Assembly: GCA_900556535.1 (NCBI GenBank)
Contig: USPI01000084.1
Span: forward strand, 1-6,446
DNA: 6,446 nt
Source of the DNA: an uncultured Eubacteriales bacterium
GTDB lineage: Bacteria > Bacillota > Clostridia > Oscillospirales > Oscillospiraceae
Reading direction: 5' to 3'
Program-made: the position numbers and the translations under genes
Notes under the pieces: model-generated
Told to the model about the DNA's origin: nothing
What the model saw: the letters and a program-made list of their open reading frames with translations, nothing else
Database searches by the model: none
Part shown: piece after piece, positions 1-5,774 of the stretch
Layout: each line of letters opens with the position of its first letter
How positions within the stretch are numbered: the stretch's first letter is position 1

Positions 1-13
1 TAAATAACGATTT

Positions 14-19
14 GGAGGG
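14..19 (+). promoter_or_regulatory. Ribosome binding site of dapF
   Basis: GGAGGG lies 5 nt before the ATG at 25. It is a strong anti-Shine-Dalgarno match and fixes the dapF start. Confidence 0.85.
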
Positions 20-24
20 CTAAA

Positions 25-828
25 ATGAAATTCACAAAAATGCACGGAGCGGGAAACGACTTCGTGATCATAAACACCCTTGAGGAGGAAGCAGACCTTT
101 CCGATATTCCGCGTCTTGCAAAAACGCTTTGCAGCCGCAGGACGGGCATAGGCGCGGACGGGCTCATGCTCGCAGCGAAAGCCGAGGGCGACGCCGACTT
201 CAAATTACTGTTTTATAACTCCGACGGAAGCTTGGGCGAAATGTGCGGCAACGGTGCACGATGCATCGCCAGATACGGCTTTGAGCACGGTCTTGCCGGC
301 AAAACGCAGAGGATAGAAACGACTGCGGGACTTGTGACCGGCGAGAGGATAAGCGAAACTCTTTATCGGATAAGGCTGAACGATCCGAGCATCATCGACC
401 TTGAGAGTGGCGGATGCGCATACGTCGAGCTCGGCGATCCCGGAATACCGCACGCGGTGCTCATAAAGGACGACTGGGACGCGGTTTCCGAGGATGAGCT
501 GCGCTCTCTCGGGAAAAAGCTCAGGTACTCCCCCGCTTTCCCGAAGGGTGCGAACGTGAGCTTCGTGAGGCTCACGGGCAAAGATGAAATCAAGGCCGTG
601 ACCTATGAGCGAGGGGTCGAGGACTTCACCCTTGCCTGCGGCACGGGCTGCGGCAGCATAGTGACCGCGCTGACGCTCATGGGGCTTGTGTCGGGCGAAA
701 ACGTGAAGGTTTCCATGCCCGGCGGTGAGCTTTTTGTTACGCTCACGCGCGAGGGGGACTGTGTACACGATGTCTTTCTCACAGGTCCCACCTGCGTGGT
801 GTTTGAGGGAGACACAAAGGAAATATAA
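25..828 (+). CDS. dapF: Diaminopimelate epimerase
   Basis: Cofactor-independent cytoplasmic racemase that interconverts LL- and meso-diaminopimelate, the late step that supplies lysine and peptidoglycan cross-linking residues. The 267-residue product is full length for the family. It opens with the typical MHGAGNDF substrate-binding segment (residues 6-13). It carries the first catalytic cysteine in EMCGNGARC (Cys74), the ERG motif (Glu195-Arg196), and the second catalytic cysteine in ACGTG (Cys205), so both active-site cysteines are intact. The ATG is preceded by GGAGGG at 14-19 with a 5-nt gap, which supports this start. The TAA at 1-3 may end an upstream gene, but that cannot be confirmed. 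No terminator is visible after the stop, so read-through into the sigma-factor gene 76 nt downstream is possible. A small oddity is the wording after ERG (VEDFTLACGTGCGS), which departs from the common GETLACGTGACA form. Identification is secure. Confidence 0.98.
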   Translation: MKFTKMHGAGNDFVIINTLEEEADLSDIPRLAKTLCSRRTGIGADGLMLAAKAEGDADFKLLFYNSDGSLGEMCGNGARCIARYGFEHGLAGKTQRIETTAGLVTGERISETLYRIRLNDPSIIDLESGGCAYVELGDPGIPHAVLIKDDWDAVSEDELRSLGKKLRYSPAFPKGANVSFVRLTGKDEIKAVTYERGVEDFTLACGTGCGSIVTALTLMGLVSGENVKVSMPGGELFVTLTREGDCVHDVFLTGPTCVVFEGDTKEI

Positions 829-829
829 T
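803..829 (+). promoter_or_regulatory. Possible promoter for the sigma/anti-sigma pair
   Basis: A perfect TATAAT (824-829) overlaps the dapF stop codon. A TTGAGG hexamer lies at 803-808, but the spacer is only 15 nt, shorter than the ideal 17. It would start transcripts about 70 nt before the sigma-factor gene. No recognisable ECF-type autoregulatory promoter could be identified in 829-904, which is AT-rich and otherwise featureless. The alternative is simple read-through from dapF. Weak call. Confidence 0.25.
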
Positions 830-889
830 TTTCAATAAAATTTTTCTTTTCCATGCAATAAAAACGCTGGCTCGTGCATTGTTATGGTG

Positions 890-895
890 AAAGGA
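890..895 (+). promoter_or_regulatory. Ribosome binding site deciding the sigma-factor start
   Basis: AAAGGA ends 9 nt before the ATG at 905. An earlier in-frame ATG at 884 lies upstream of this site and has no Shine-Dalgarno match of its own, so 905 is preferred. A further in-frame ATG at 914 is too far away (18 nt). Confidence 0.6.
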
Positions 896-904
896 CTTCA
901 AACG

Positions 905-1465
905 ATGCTTTTTATGACATTTGCTGCAAACGAATACTCCGAGGCTGCCGCGCTGGAAGCGCTGCTGGCACGAGTGGCACACGGAGACAGGGACGCACTC
1001 GGCGAGGTTTACGAGCGCACGCATACGGCGGTGTTCGGCTTTGCGATGAGTATGTCGCAGTCTCCCTCGGACGCGGAGGATATTCTGCACGACACCTATC
1101 TTGCCGTGTACTCCTCTGCCGAAAACTACACGGCCAAGGGCAAGCCCATGGCGTGGATCATGACCATCGCCAAAAATCTCGCCCGTATGCAAATGAGAAA
1201 AGCAAAGCGCATTGCCGACGCTCCCGACGACGATTGGGGACGCTATTTGTCGGCAAAGCCGGAGGTGAGCGCCGATGAGCGCATTTTGCTCCGAACTGCG
1301 ATGAGAATCCTTTCGGACGACGAGCAGCAGATCGTGATGCTGCACGCAGTATCCGGCATGAAGCACCGCGAGATAGCGCAGCTTCTCGATATGCCGACTG
1401 CGACCGTACTTTCCAAGTACTCACGAGCCATTAAGAAACTCAGGACTGCGATGGAGGCGGAATGA
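905..1465 (+). CDS. ECF-type RNA polymerase sigma factor
   Basis: Alternative sigma-70-family factor expected to direct RNA polymerase to a small stress or envelope regulon. From the ATG at 905 the product has 186 residues, the usual ECF size, with only regions 2 and 4. Region 2 spans about residues 24-101: a DALGEVYERTH start, the acidic SDAEDILHDTYL helix that contacts core polymerase, and the PMAWIMTIAKNLARMQMRKAKR segment that recognises the -10 element. Region 4 spans about 128-182: DDEQQIVMLHAVSGMKHREIAQLLDMPTATV, a helix-turn-helix for the -35 element, ending in the RAIKKLR helix. The stop is followed after one base by the anti-sigma start, so the two are almost certainly co-translated and form a cognate pair. 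An ATG at 884 would add seven residues but lacks a ribosome binding site. The specific ECF subgroup and target promoters cannot be told from sequence alone. Confidence 0.93.
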   Translation: MLFMTFAANEYSEAAALEALLARVAHGDRDALGEVYERTHTAVFGFAMSMSQSPSDAEDILHDTYLAVYSSAENYTAKGKPMAWIMTIAKNLARMQMRKAKRIADAPDDDWGRYLSAKPEVSADERILLRTAMRILSDDEQQIVMLHAVSGMKHREIAQLLDMPTATVLSKYSRAIKKLRTAMEAE

Positions 1466-1466
1466 A

Positions 1467-2684
1467 ATGAAAAACGATAAAAACATCGAAAATATGCTCC
1501 GAAGTGCCGTTTCCCACGCTGCCCCCGACGCTCGGGACGCCATTCTGAGCGCCTGCGACCATGAGAAAGGAAAGGTAATTTACATGGAAAAGAAAAGAAG
1601 CTCTCCCCTGCGCGGCTTTGCGGCTGTCGCGGCGGTGCTCGTGCTGATAATTGCCGGCGTTTTCGCCGTGAAAAACCTCGGTGCACCGTCCGACACGCTT
1701 GCAGCGGTCGTATCATTGGATGTTAACCCCAGCATTGAGCTGAATGTAGACAAGGACGAAAAGATAATCTCCGCAAAGGGTCTCAACGACGACGGACGGA
1801 GGGTGCTCGGAGATATGGAGCTTGAAGGCAGTTCCCTTGAGGTTGCTGTAAACGCGGTCATAGGCTCCATGCTCAAAAACGGCTACCTCGACGACATGGC
1901 AAACTCCATTCTCGTTTCCGTTTCCGGAGTGAACGGCTACGACGCCGACAAGCTGCGCAGCACGCTTGCAGACGATGTTAACAGGCAGCTCGAAAACTGC
2001 TCCGTGCTCAGCCAGGACGTTTCAAACGCCGACAGCGACACGGTAAAGCTCGCCGACAAATACGGCATCACCGTCGGCAAGGCCGCACTCATACGGCAGA
2101 TCGTTGCAGCCGACAGCCGCCACAGCTTTGAGGAGCTTGCGCCGCTTAGCATAAACGAGCTCAATCTCATTGCAGACGGCAAGACCCTCTCCGGCATAGC
2201 CGCAAACGGCGCCGCCGCAAGCTCGAAGGCTTACATCGGACGCGACGCCGCCGTTGACGCGGCTCTCGGTCACGCGGGGGTCACCCGCAGCGAGGTGAGG
2301 AAGCTCGAAGTTGACCTCGATTACGAACACGGCAGCATGGTCTATGAGGTTGAGTTTGAGGTCGGCGCGGCGGAGTACGAATACGACATCGGCGCGGCGG
2401 ACGGCGACATCGTATGGTACGAAATTGAGCGCGACGGCACCGTTGAGCAGGGCGGCTCGGCTATTGACGGCAAGGCAGCAATAAGCTCGGACGACGCAAA
2501 GGCCGCGGCTTTGAATCACGCTGGGCTCACCACCGCGCAGGTCACGCATCTCAAGGCGGAGCTCGACCGCGAGGGCGGAAAGCTCGTTTATGAGATCGAA
2601 TTTAAATCCGGCGGACATGAATACGAATATGTGATAGACGCAGCCACCGGCGCCGTCATAAAAAGCGAAAAAGAGCACGACTAA
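1467..2684 (+). CDS. Membrane anti-sigma protein with RsgI-like domain and two PepSY domains
   Basis: Predicted single-pass anti-sigma factor of 405 residues, partner of the ECF sigma factor just upstream. Residues 1-48 are a short cytoplasmic segment expected to bind the sigma factor. Residues 50-68 form one hydrophobic transmembrane helix flanked by KKR on the inside. Residues 79-120 (VVSLDVNPSIELNVDKDEKI, then a GLNDDG stretch) match the RsgI middle domain. This contains the Asn87-Pro88 pair, the type of bond reported to self-cleave in Clostridium thermocellum RsgI. A helical stretch follows (about 120-240). Two PepSY-like repeats come next (about 255-320 and 337-400), each with an HAG[VL]T start and a [VL]VYE[VI]EF strand. 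GGAGG at 1453-1457, inside the sigma gene, serves its ATG with a 9-nt gap. Classical RsgI partners SigI; here the partner is ECF-type. Role as anti-sigma is inferred from architecture and gene pairing. Confidence 0.88.
   Translation: MKNDKNIENMLRSAVSHAAPDARDAILSACDHEKGKVIYMEKKRSSPLRGFAAVAAVLVLIIAGVFAVKNLGAPSDTLAAVVSLDVNPSIELNVDKDEKIISAKGLNDDGRRVLGDMELEGSSLEVAVNAVIGSMLKNGYLDDMANSILVSVSGVNGYDADKLRSTLADDVNRQLENCSVLSQDVSNADSDTVKLADKYGITVGKAALIRQIVAADSRHSFEELAPLSINELNLIADGKTLSGIAANGAAASSKAYIGRDAAVDAALGHAGVTRSEVRKLEVDLDYEHGSMVYEVEFEVGAAEYEYDIGAADGDIVWYEIERDGTVEQGGSAIDGKAAISSDDAKAAALNHAGLTTAQVTHLKAELDREGGKLVYEIEFKSGGHEYEYVIDAATGAVIKSEKEHD
1566..1586 (+). promoter_or_regulatory. Possible internal translation start in the anti-sigma gene
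   Basis: An in-frame ATG at 1584-1586 (Met40) is preceded by a purine-rich stretch with two AAAGG copies; the second (1571-1575) ends 8 nt before it. If used, it would make a form lacking the first 39 cytoplasmic residues but keeping the membrane helix and external domains. The upstream segment looks family-like and the 1467 start has a good site, so this is only a possible secondary start. Confidence 0.25.
2233..2666 (+). repeat. Tandem duplication encoding the two PepSY domains
   Basis: Residues about 256-320 and 337-400 of the anti-sigma protein align with each other. Both have AAL.HAG.T...V..L...LD...G..VYE.EF.....EYEY.I.AA.G. This indicates an intragenic domain duplication that has since diverged clearly at both protein and DNA level. 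Confidence 0.75.
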
Positions 2685-2722
2685 GCTATATATAACAGAA
2701 AAACTCCCGTATATTAGGCCGG

Positions 2723-2751
2723 TTGAGACAAGAAAGCACACGCCTTAAAAG
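2723..2751 (+). promoter_or_regulatory. Possible promoter inside the intergenic region
   Basis: TTGAGA (2723-2728, five of six consensus bases), a 17-nt spacer, then TAAAAG (2746-2751, four of six). It would start near 2757 and give an RNA of about 180 nt ending at the 2900-2938 terminator and containing the GC-rich hairpin. The -10 match is weak and overlaps the small 2742-2753 hairpin, so this is tentative. Confidence 0.25.
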
Positions 2752-2777
2752 GCAGAGCGCGCACGAATGTCGTCGTT

Positions 2778-2817
2778 GCGGCGGCTTGCCAGACACAAAG
2801 TATGCCTGCGCCGCCGC
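2778..2817 (+). other. GC-rich stem-loop with terminator-complementary loop
   Basis: Perfect 8-bp stem GCGGCGGC/GCCGCCGC enclosing 24 nt. Eleven loop bases (2793-2803) are exactly complementary to the loop and upper stem of the downstream terminator (2912-2922). It has no U-tract, so it is not itself a terminator. A loop-loop contact or alternative pairing that weakens the terminator is conceivable but unproven. Confidence 0.5.
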
Positions 2818-2899
2818 GCCTTGACCTCGCACACGCTCCGACTTTTCAGGTGCTGCGCAGTTTTGAGCGAGAAATTTTTCGTTCAGGCAAAATTATAAC

Positions 2900-2938
2900 A
2901 AAATCTCGGTAATACTTTGTGTATTACCGAGATTTTTT
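2900..2938. terminator. Bidirectional rho-independent terminator
   Basis: Perfect 16-bp stem: arms 2900-2915 and 2921-2936, loop TTTGT, with a T-run on the right and an A-run on the left. It can therefore end both the anti-sigma operon on the + strand (216 nt after its stop) and proS on the - strand (93 nt after its stop). Confidence 0.9.
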
Positions 2939-3028
2939 ATGAAGCATGGGCGGAAAAGAGCCGCTCAAAACCGTATGTTTTTTTATCTCAGTCGGCCTTT
3001 TTCGGTCGGGAGTTTTCGGCTTTTAAAA

Positions 3029-4465
3029 TCAGTATGCGACGCCCCAGTAGATCATGTGCTTTGCCTTTTTGCCGCAGATGGGGCAGGTGTCGCCGAGGTC
3101 TTCCTGCTCGAAGGGGATGCAGCGCGAGGACATTCCCGCCTGCTCCTTCATCTTCATTTCGCACTCAAGCTCGCCGCACCACATGGTCTTGATGAAGCCG
3201 CCCTTTTCCTCCTGAAGTGCCTTTGCCTCCTCAAGAGAGTGAGCCTCGAAGATGTGCTCGTCGAGGTTTTTCTTTGCCTTATCGAACAGACCCTGCTGCA
3301 CATCGTCGAGCAGAGCGGGGATCCGTGCCTCAAGCTCGTCGATGGCGACCGTCGTCTTTTCGCCGTTATCGCGTCTTACCGCAACGCAAACGCCGTTTTC
3401 GATATCGCGGGGGCCGAGCTCAAGACGCAGGGGCACGCCCTTCATCTCATACTGCGCGCACTTCCAGCCGAGGCTGTTGTCGCTCAGGTCGATCTTGACT
3501 CTGATGCCGGCTGCCTTGAGGCGCTCGTAAAGCTCGTTTGCCTTCTCGGTGACGCCGGGCTTGTGCTGCGCGACGGGCACGACGATGACCTGAACGGGCG
3601 CGATGCGCGGGGGCAGAACGAGACCGTTGTTGTCGCCGTGGGTCATGATGATGCCGCCGATGATTCGCGTGGACATACCCCAGGAGGTCTGGTGCGGGTG
3701 GCGCTGCTTGTTCTCCTTATCGGTGAAGGTGATTCCGAACTGCTCGGCAAAGCCGGTGCCGAAATAGTGGCTGGTGCCGGACTGGAGCGCCTTGTGGTCG
3801 TGCATCATGCATTCGATGGTGTAGGTGTTCTCCGCGCCTGCGAACTTTTCCTTCTCGGTCTTGTCGCCGCGGATAACGGGCATTGCGAGGTACTTTTCGC
3901 ACATCGTCGCATAGACCTCGAGCTGACGCAGGGTCTCCTCGCGCGCCTCGGCCTCGGTCTCATGCAGGGTGTGACCCTCCTGCCAGAGGAACTCTCTGCC
4001 GCGCAGGAAGGGGCGGGTGGTCTTTTCCCAGCGCAGAACGGAGCACCACTGGTTGTACAGCATCGGAAGATCGCGCCAGGAGTGCACGGTGCGGCTCCAG
4101 TGATCGCAGAAAAGCGTCTCGGAGGTGGGGCGGATGCACAGTCTCTCGGGCAGCTCCTCGGAGCCGCCGACCGTTACCCAAGCGCACTCGGGCGCAAAGC
4201 CCTCGACGTGGTCCTTTTCCTTCTGAAGCAGGCTCTCCGGAATGAGCATGGGCATGGAGACGTTCTCGTGTCCGCCCTCCTTGAACATCCGGTCAAGCTC
4301 TTTCTGAATATTCTCCCAAATGGCGTAGCCGTAAGGGCGCAGGATGAAAAGGCCTTTAACGCCGGAGTAATCGACAAGCTCCGCCTTGGTGCACACGTCG
4401 GTGAACCACTGGGCGAAGTCCTGCTCCATATCAGTTATCTGTTCAACTTTTTTATCCTTTGCCAT
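3029..4465 (-). CDS. proS: Prolyl-tRNA synthetase, short archaeal/eukaryotic type
   Basis: Cytoplasmic class II aminoacyl-tRNA synthetase that charges tRNA-Pro. The 478-residue product matches the short form without the bacterial editing insertion; no such insertion lies between motifs 2 and 3. Motif 1 lies around residues 43-76 ([13 protein letters not shown] to MPMLIP). Motif 2 lies around 111-165, with RPTSE, RWE and [16 protein letters not shown]. Motif 3 lies around 260-290, with [12 protein letters not shown] and [10 protein letters not shown]. The anticodon-binding domain follows (about 291-390). The C-terminal zinc-type domain has Cys430, Cys461 and Cys464 (CPICG) and ends in the usual terminal tyrosine. 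The ATG is served by AGGAGA with a 7-nt gap. It is transcribed alone, convergent to the anti-sigma gene and divergent from the HAAS-like gene. Its leader is too short for a T-box, unlike many Firmicute synthetase genes. Identification is secure. Confidence 0.98.
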   Translation of the reverse strand: MAKDKKVEQITDMEQDFAQWFTDVCTKAELVDYSGVKGLFILRPYGYAIWENIQKELDRMFKEGGHENVSMPMLIPESLLQKEKDHVEGFAPECAWVTVGGSEELPERLCIRPTSETLFCDHWSRTVHSWRDLPMLYNQWCSVLRWEKTTRPFLRGREFLWQEGHTLHETEAEAREETLRQLEVYATMCEKYLAMPVIRGDKTEKEKFAGAENTYTIECMMHDHKALQSGTSHYFGTGFAEQFGITFTDKENKQRHPHQTSWGMSTRIIGGIIMTHGDNNGLVLPPRIAPVQVIVVPVAQHKPGVTEKANELYERLKAAGIRVKIDLSDNSLGWKCAQYEMKGVPLRLELGPRDIENGVCVAVRRDNGEKTTVAIDELEARIPALLDDVQQGLFDKAKKNLDEHIFEAHSLEEAKALQEEKGGFIKTMWCGELECEMKMKEQAGMSSRCIPFEQEDLGDTCPICGKKAKHMIYWGVAY

Positions 4466-4471
4466 TGTAAA

Positions 4472-4478
4472 TTCTCCT
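4472..4478 (-). promoter_or_regulatory. Ribosome binding site of proS
   Basis: AGGAGAA on the - strand (4478 down to 4472), about 7 nt before the ATG at 4465-4463. It is a strong match that confirms the start. Confidence 0.85.
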
Positions 4479-4497
4479 TATGTTTAATAACTTATCT

Positions 4498-4526
4498 ATT
4501 TTATAGGACTTGCCGCGGCTTGTCAA
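4498..4526 (-). promoter_or_regulatory. Sigma-A promoter of proS
   Basis: On the - strand, a perfect TTGACA (4526-4521), a 17-nt spacer, and TAAAAT (4503-4498, five of six). Transcription should begin near 4491, giving a leader of about 25 nt. The spacer contains the 8-bp palindrome GCCGCGGC (4512-4519), which might be an operator or chance. Confidence 0.85.
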
Positions 4527-4559
4527 TACCGCGCGCAGCCTGCAATTAAAGAAAAAATC

Positions 4560-4588
4560 TTGACCGAAATGGACTTTTTGTCTATAAT
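4560..4588 (+). promoter_or_regulatory. Sigma-A promoter of the HAAS-like operon
   Basis: TTGACC (4560-4565, five of six), a 17-nt spacer, and a perfect TATAAT (4583-4588). The predicted start is near 4595. This puts the in-frame GTG at 4605 only about 10 nt into the message, without a ribosome binding site, and so favours the ATG at 4629. Its -35 element lies 33 nt from that of proS, facing away. Confidence 0.88.
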
Positions 4589-4616
4589 AATATAGAACTC
4601 ATATGTGTTGAAAGAC

Positions 4617-4623
4617 GAGGTGA
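4617..4623 (+). promoter_or_regulatory. Ribosome binding site deciding the HAAS-like gene start
   Basis: GAGGTGA ends 5 nt before the ATG at 4629. It rules in this ATG over the in-frame GTG at 4605, which lies upstream of the site. Confidence 0.8.
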
Positions 4624-4628
4624 CGTAT

Positions 4629-5774
4629 ATGAACAGACAGCGCTATATGGCTGAGCTGTCAAAACTTCTTACATTCATGTTCAAGGAAGATAAGGAAGAT
4701 ATCCTCGCGTATTATAACAAGATGCTCGACGAGGCCGAGGATGAGCAGGCGCTGCTTGAGAGCTTCGGCTCACCCACGAGACTTGCCGTTACCATCTCGC
4801 ACAGCTACAAGCGCGCAGAGCGCAAGCTCGCGGTGGAAGCCGATTCAAAGGCGGACAAGCCCGACGAGGGCGAGACGAGCGTTGTGCCGGAGCACATCTT
4901 CGTTAAGCCTGTAAAAAAGGAAACTGCTGCGGAAAAAACTCCCGCAGCGCCGGCGCCGGGGCTTTCCTATGCCGATATAATCGAGGAGATACGCCGCGAA
5001 AAGGCCGAGGAGGAGGGCGTGGAATACACGCCGATGTTCTTTAACGAGCCCGAGAAGGCTCCCGAGGAGCCCGAAGCGGAGGAGGCGCCCGAGGAACTCG
5101 AAGCGGAGGAATCGGAGGAGGCGGATATCGAGGTCGAGATCGTCGAGACCCCCGCCGAGGAGTCCGAGCCGGAGGAAGCCGAGCCCGAGGAGGAAGCTCC
5201 CGAGGCAGACGGCGAGGCGGAAGAGGCAGCCGAGGATGAAGCCGAGGAAACGACGGAGGAAAAAACCGAGGAGCCCGAAGCGGAAGAGCCGCAGGACGCC
5301 GAGGAGACCGTAAAGACCGAGGATACCGAAGATACCGAGGAGAGCGAAAGCGCGCAGGAGCGTGCGGAGCTTGACGCGGTCACGGTGTTTGACCAGCTCG
5401 ACAAGATGCAGCCGCCTGTGGAGACGGTGCAGTACAAGACGAACGTGGGGCTGCTTATCCTGTATCTCATTTTTGCGATACCCATCGGACTTGCGCTTTT
5501 CTTTGCCGCCGTTATAGTCGCCCTCTCGCTTCTCGCGGCAGGTGCGGTGCTTATCGGCTTGGGTATAAAAACGGTCGGCTTTGCCTTCTCCACCTTTGCG
5601 ATATTTGCCGACAGCATTTTGTGTGCCGGTGCGGCGCTCGTGGCGCTTGCGGTCGCGCTCATGCTCATCTGGCTTGCGATACTCATTCTCTTCAGAGGAC
5701 TCGGCGGGCTTATAGCGGGCATTAAGGCGCTCGGCGTAAGGATCTGCGTCAGGGAGGTGACCGTCAATGAGTAA
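4629..5774 (+). CDS. HAAS/DUF1700-like membrane protein with glutamate-rich insert
   Basis: Predicted membrane protein of 381 residues, function unknown. Residues 1-62 (MNRQRYMAELSKLL, then a YYNKMLDEAEDEQALLESFGSP stretch) resemble the helical N-terminal domain of DUF1700/HAAS proteins, which often act with PadR-type regulators. Residues 63-140 are a charged linker. About residues 141-245 are strongly acidic: about 47 of the 100 residues at 141-240 are glutamate. A hydrophobic block follows, a 40-residue stretch at 274-313 that fits two membrane helices and another helix at about 330-356. The C-terminus is short and charged. Typical DUF1700 proteins are about half this size, the excess being the acidic region. 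Its end overlaps the next gene by 8 nt, so the two are co-translated. No PadR gene lies nearby. The family assignment rests on pattern resemblance; the domain order and membrane prediction are clear. Confidence 0.75.
   Translation: MNRQRYMAELSKLLTFMFKEDKEDILAYYNKMLDEAEDEQALLESFGSPTRLAVTISHSYKRAERKLAVEADSKADKPDEGETSVVPEHIFVKPVKKETAAEKTPAAPAPGLSYADIIEEIRREKAEEEGVEYTPMFFNEPEKAPEEPEAEEAPEELEAEESEEADIEVEIVETPAEESEPEEAEPEEEAPEADGEAEEAAEDEAEETTEEKTEEPEAEEPQDAEETVKTEDTEDTEESESAQERAELDAVTVFDQLDKMQPPVETVQYKTNVGLLILYLIFAIPIGLALFFAAVIVALSLLAAGAVLIGLGIKTVGFAFSTFAIFADSILCAGAALVALAVALMLIWLAILILFRGLGGLIAGIKALGVRICVREVTVNE
5058..5111 (+). repeat. Two 27-bp tandem repeats in the acidic region
   Basis: Units 5058-5084 and 5085-5111 are identical at 23 of 27 bases and encode APEEPEAEE and APEELEAEE. 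They suggest that the glutamate-rich region grew by in-frame repeat duplication. A shorter 9-bp repeat (EDT EDT) occurs near 5319-5336. Confidence 0.65.
5752..5760 (+). promoter_or_regulatory. Ribosome binding site of the 63-residue gene
   Basis: GGGAGGTGA lies 6 nt before the ATG at 5767, within the end of the preceding gene. This near-perfect site is the main evidence that the small gene is translated. Confidence 0.85.

Larger units (their letters stand above)
2685..3028. other. Gene-free structured intergenic region between convergent genes
   Basis: This 344-bp stretch separates the anti-sigma stop from the proS stop; I see no credible coding frame in it. In order it holds: a short GCCTT/AAGGC hairpin (2742-2753); a GC-rich hairpin with perfect 8-bp arms GCGGCGGC/GCCGCCGC (2778-2785, 2810-2817) and a 24-nt loop; an 8-bp palindrome CTGCGCAG (2853-2860); a hairpin at 2865-2884 whose two G-U pairs form only in RNA read from the + strand; and a strong terminator (2900-2938). 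The GC hairpin loop contains ACACAAAGTAT (2793-2803), the exact reverse complement of the terminator apex at 2912-2922. The segment 2939-3028, between terminator and proS stop, shows nothing convincing. It could be a long structured 3' untranslated region, a small RNA, or a dispersed intergenic repeat; sequence alone does not decide. Confidence 0.5.

Noticed and set aside
849..880. ATGCA/TGCAT inverted repeat upstream of the sigma gene
   Set aside because: Five-base arms about 18 nt apart, with no promoter alignment, are expected by chance.
874..1278. An alternative + strand frame overlapping the sigma-factor gene
   Set aside because: Its arginine/glycine-rich translation has no family features, while the overlapping frame encodes clear sigma regions 2 and 4.
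2022..2741. A 239-codon - strand frame opposite the end of the anti-sigma gene
   Set aside because: It is antisense to conserved PepSY-coding sequence and shows no recognisable domain or ribosome binding site; a shadow frame.
2821..2849. TTGACC followed 17 nt later by TTTCAG, as a possible promoter
   Set aside because: The -10 hexamer is a poor match and the surroundings are GC-rich.
2892..2900. An extended -10-like TGTTATAAT on the - strand, pointing into the structured intergenic region
   Set aside because: There is no acceptable -35 element, it sits next to the terminator arm in AT-rich sequence, and the G-U pairing of the 2865-2884 hairpin favours + strand RNA.
3000..3020. A hairpin-like CGGCC/GGTCG pair near the proS stop, as a second terminator
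   Set aside because: The stem is only five pairs with a G-U and is not followed by a T-run on either strand in the right place; the 2900-2938 element is far stronger.
2939..4549. A 536-codon open frame on the + strand opposite proS
   Set aside because: It lies almost wholly antisense to proS, whose protein is unmistakable. Its leucine/alanine/valine-rich translation is typical of a mirror frame in GC-rich codons, and it has no family motif.
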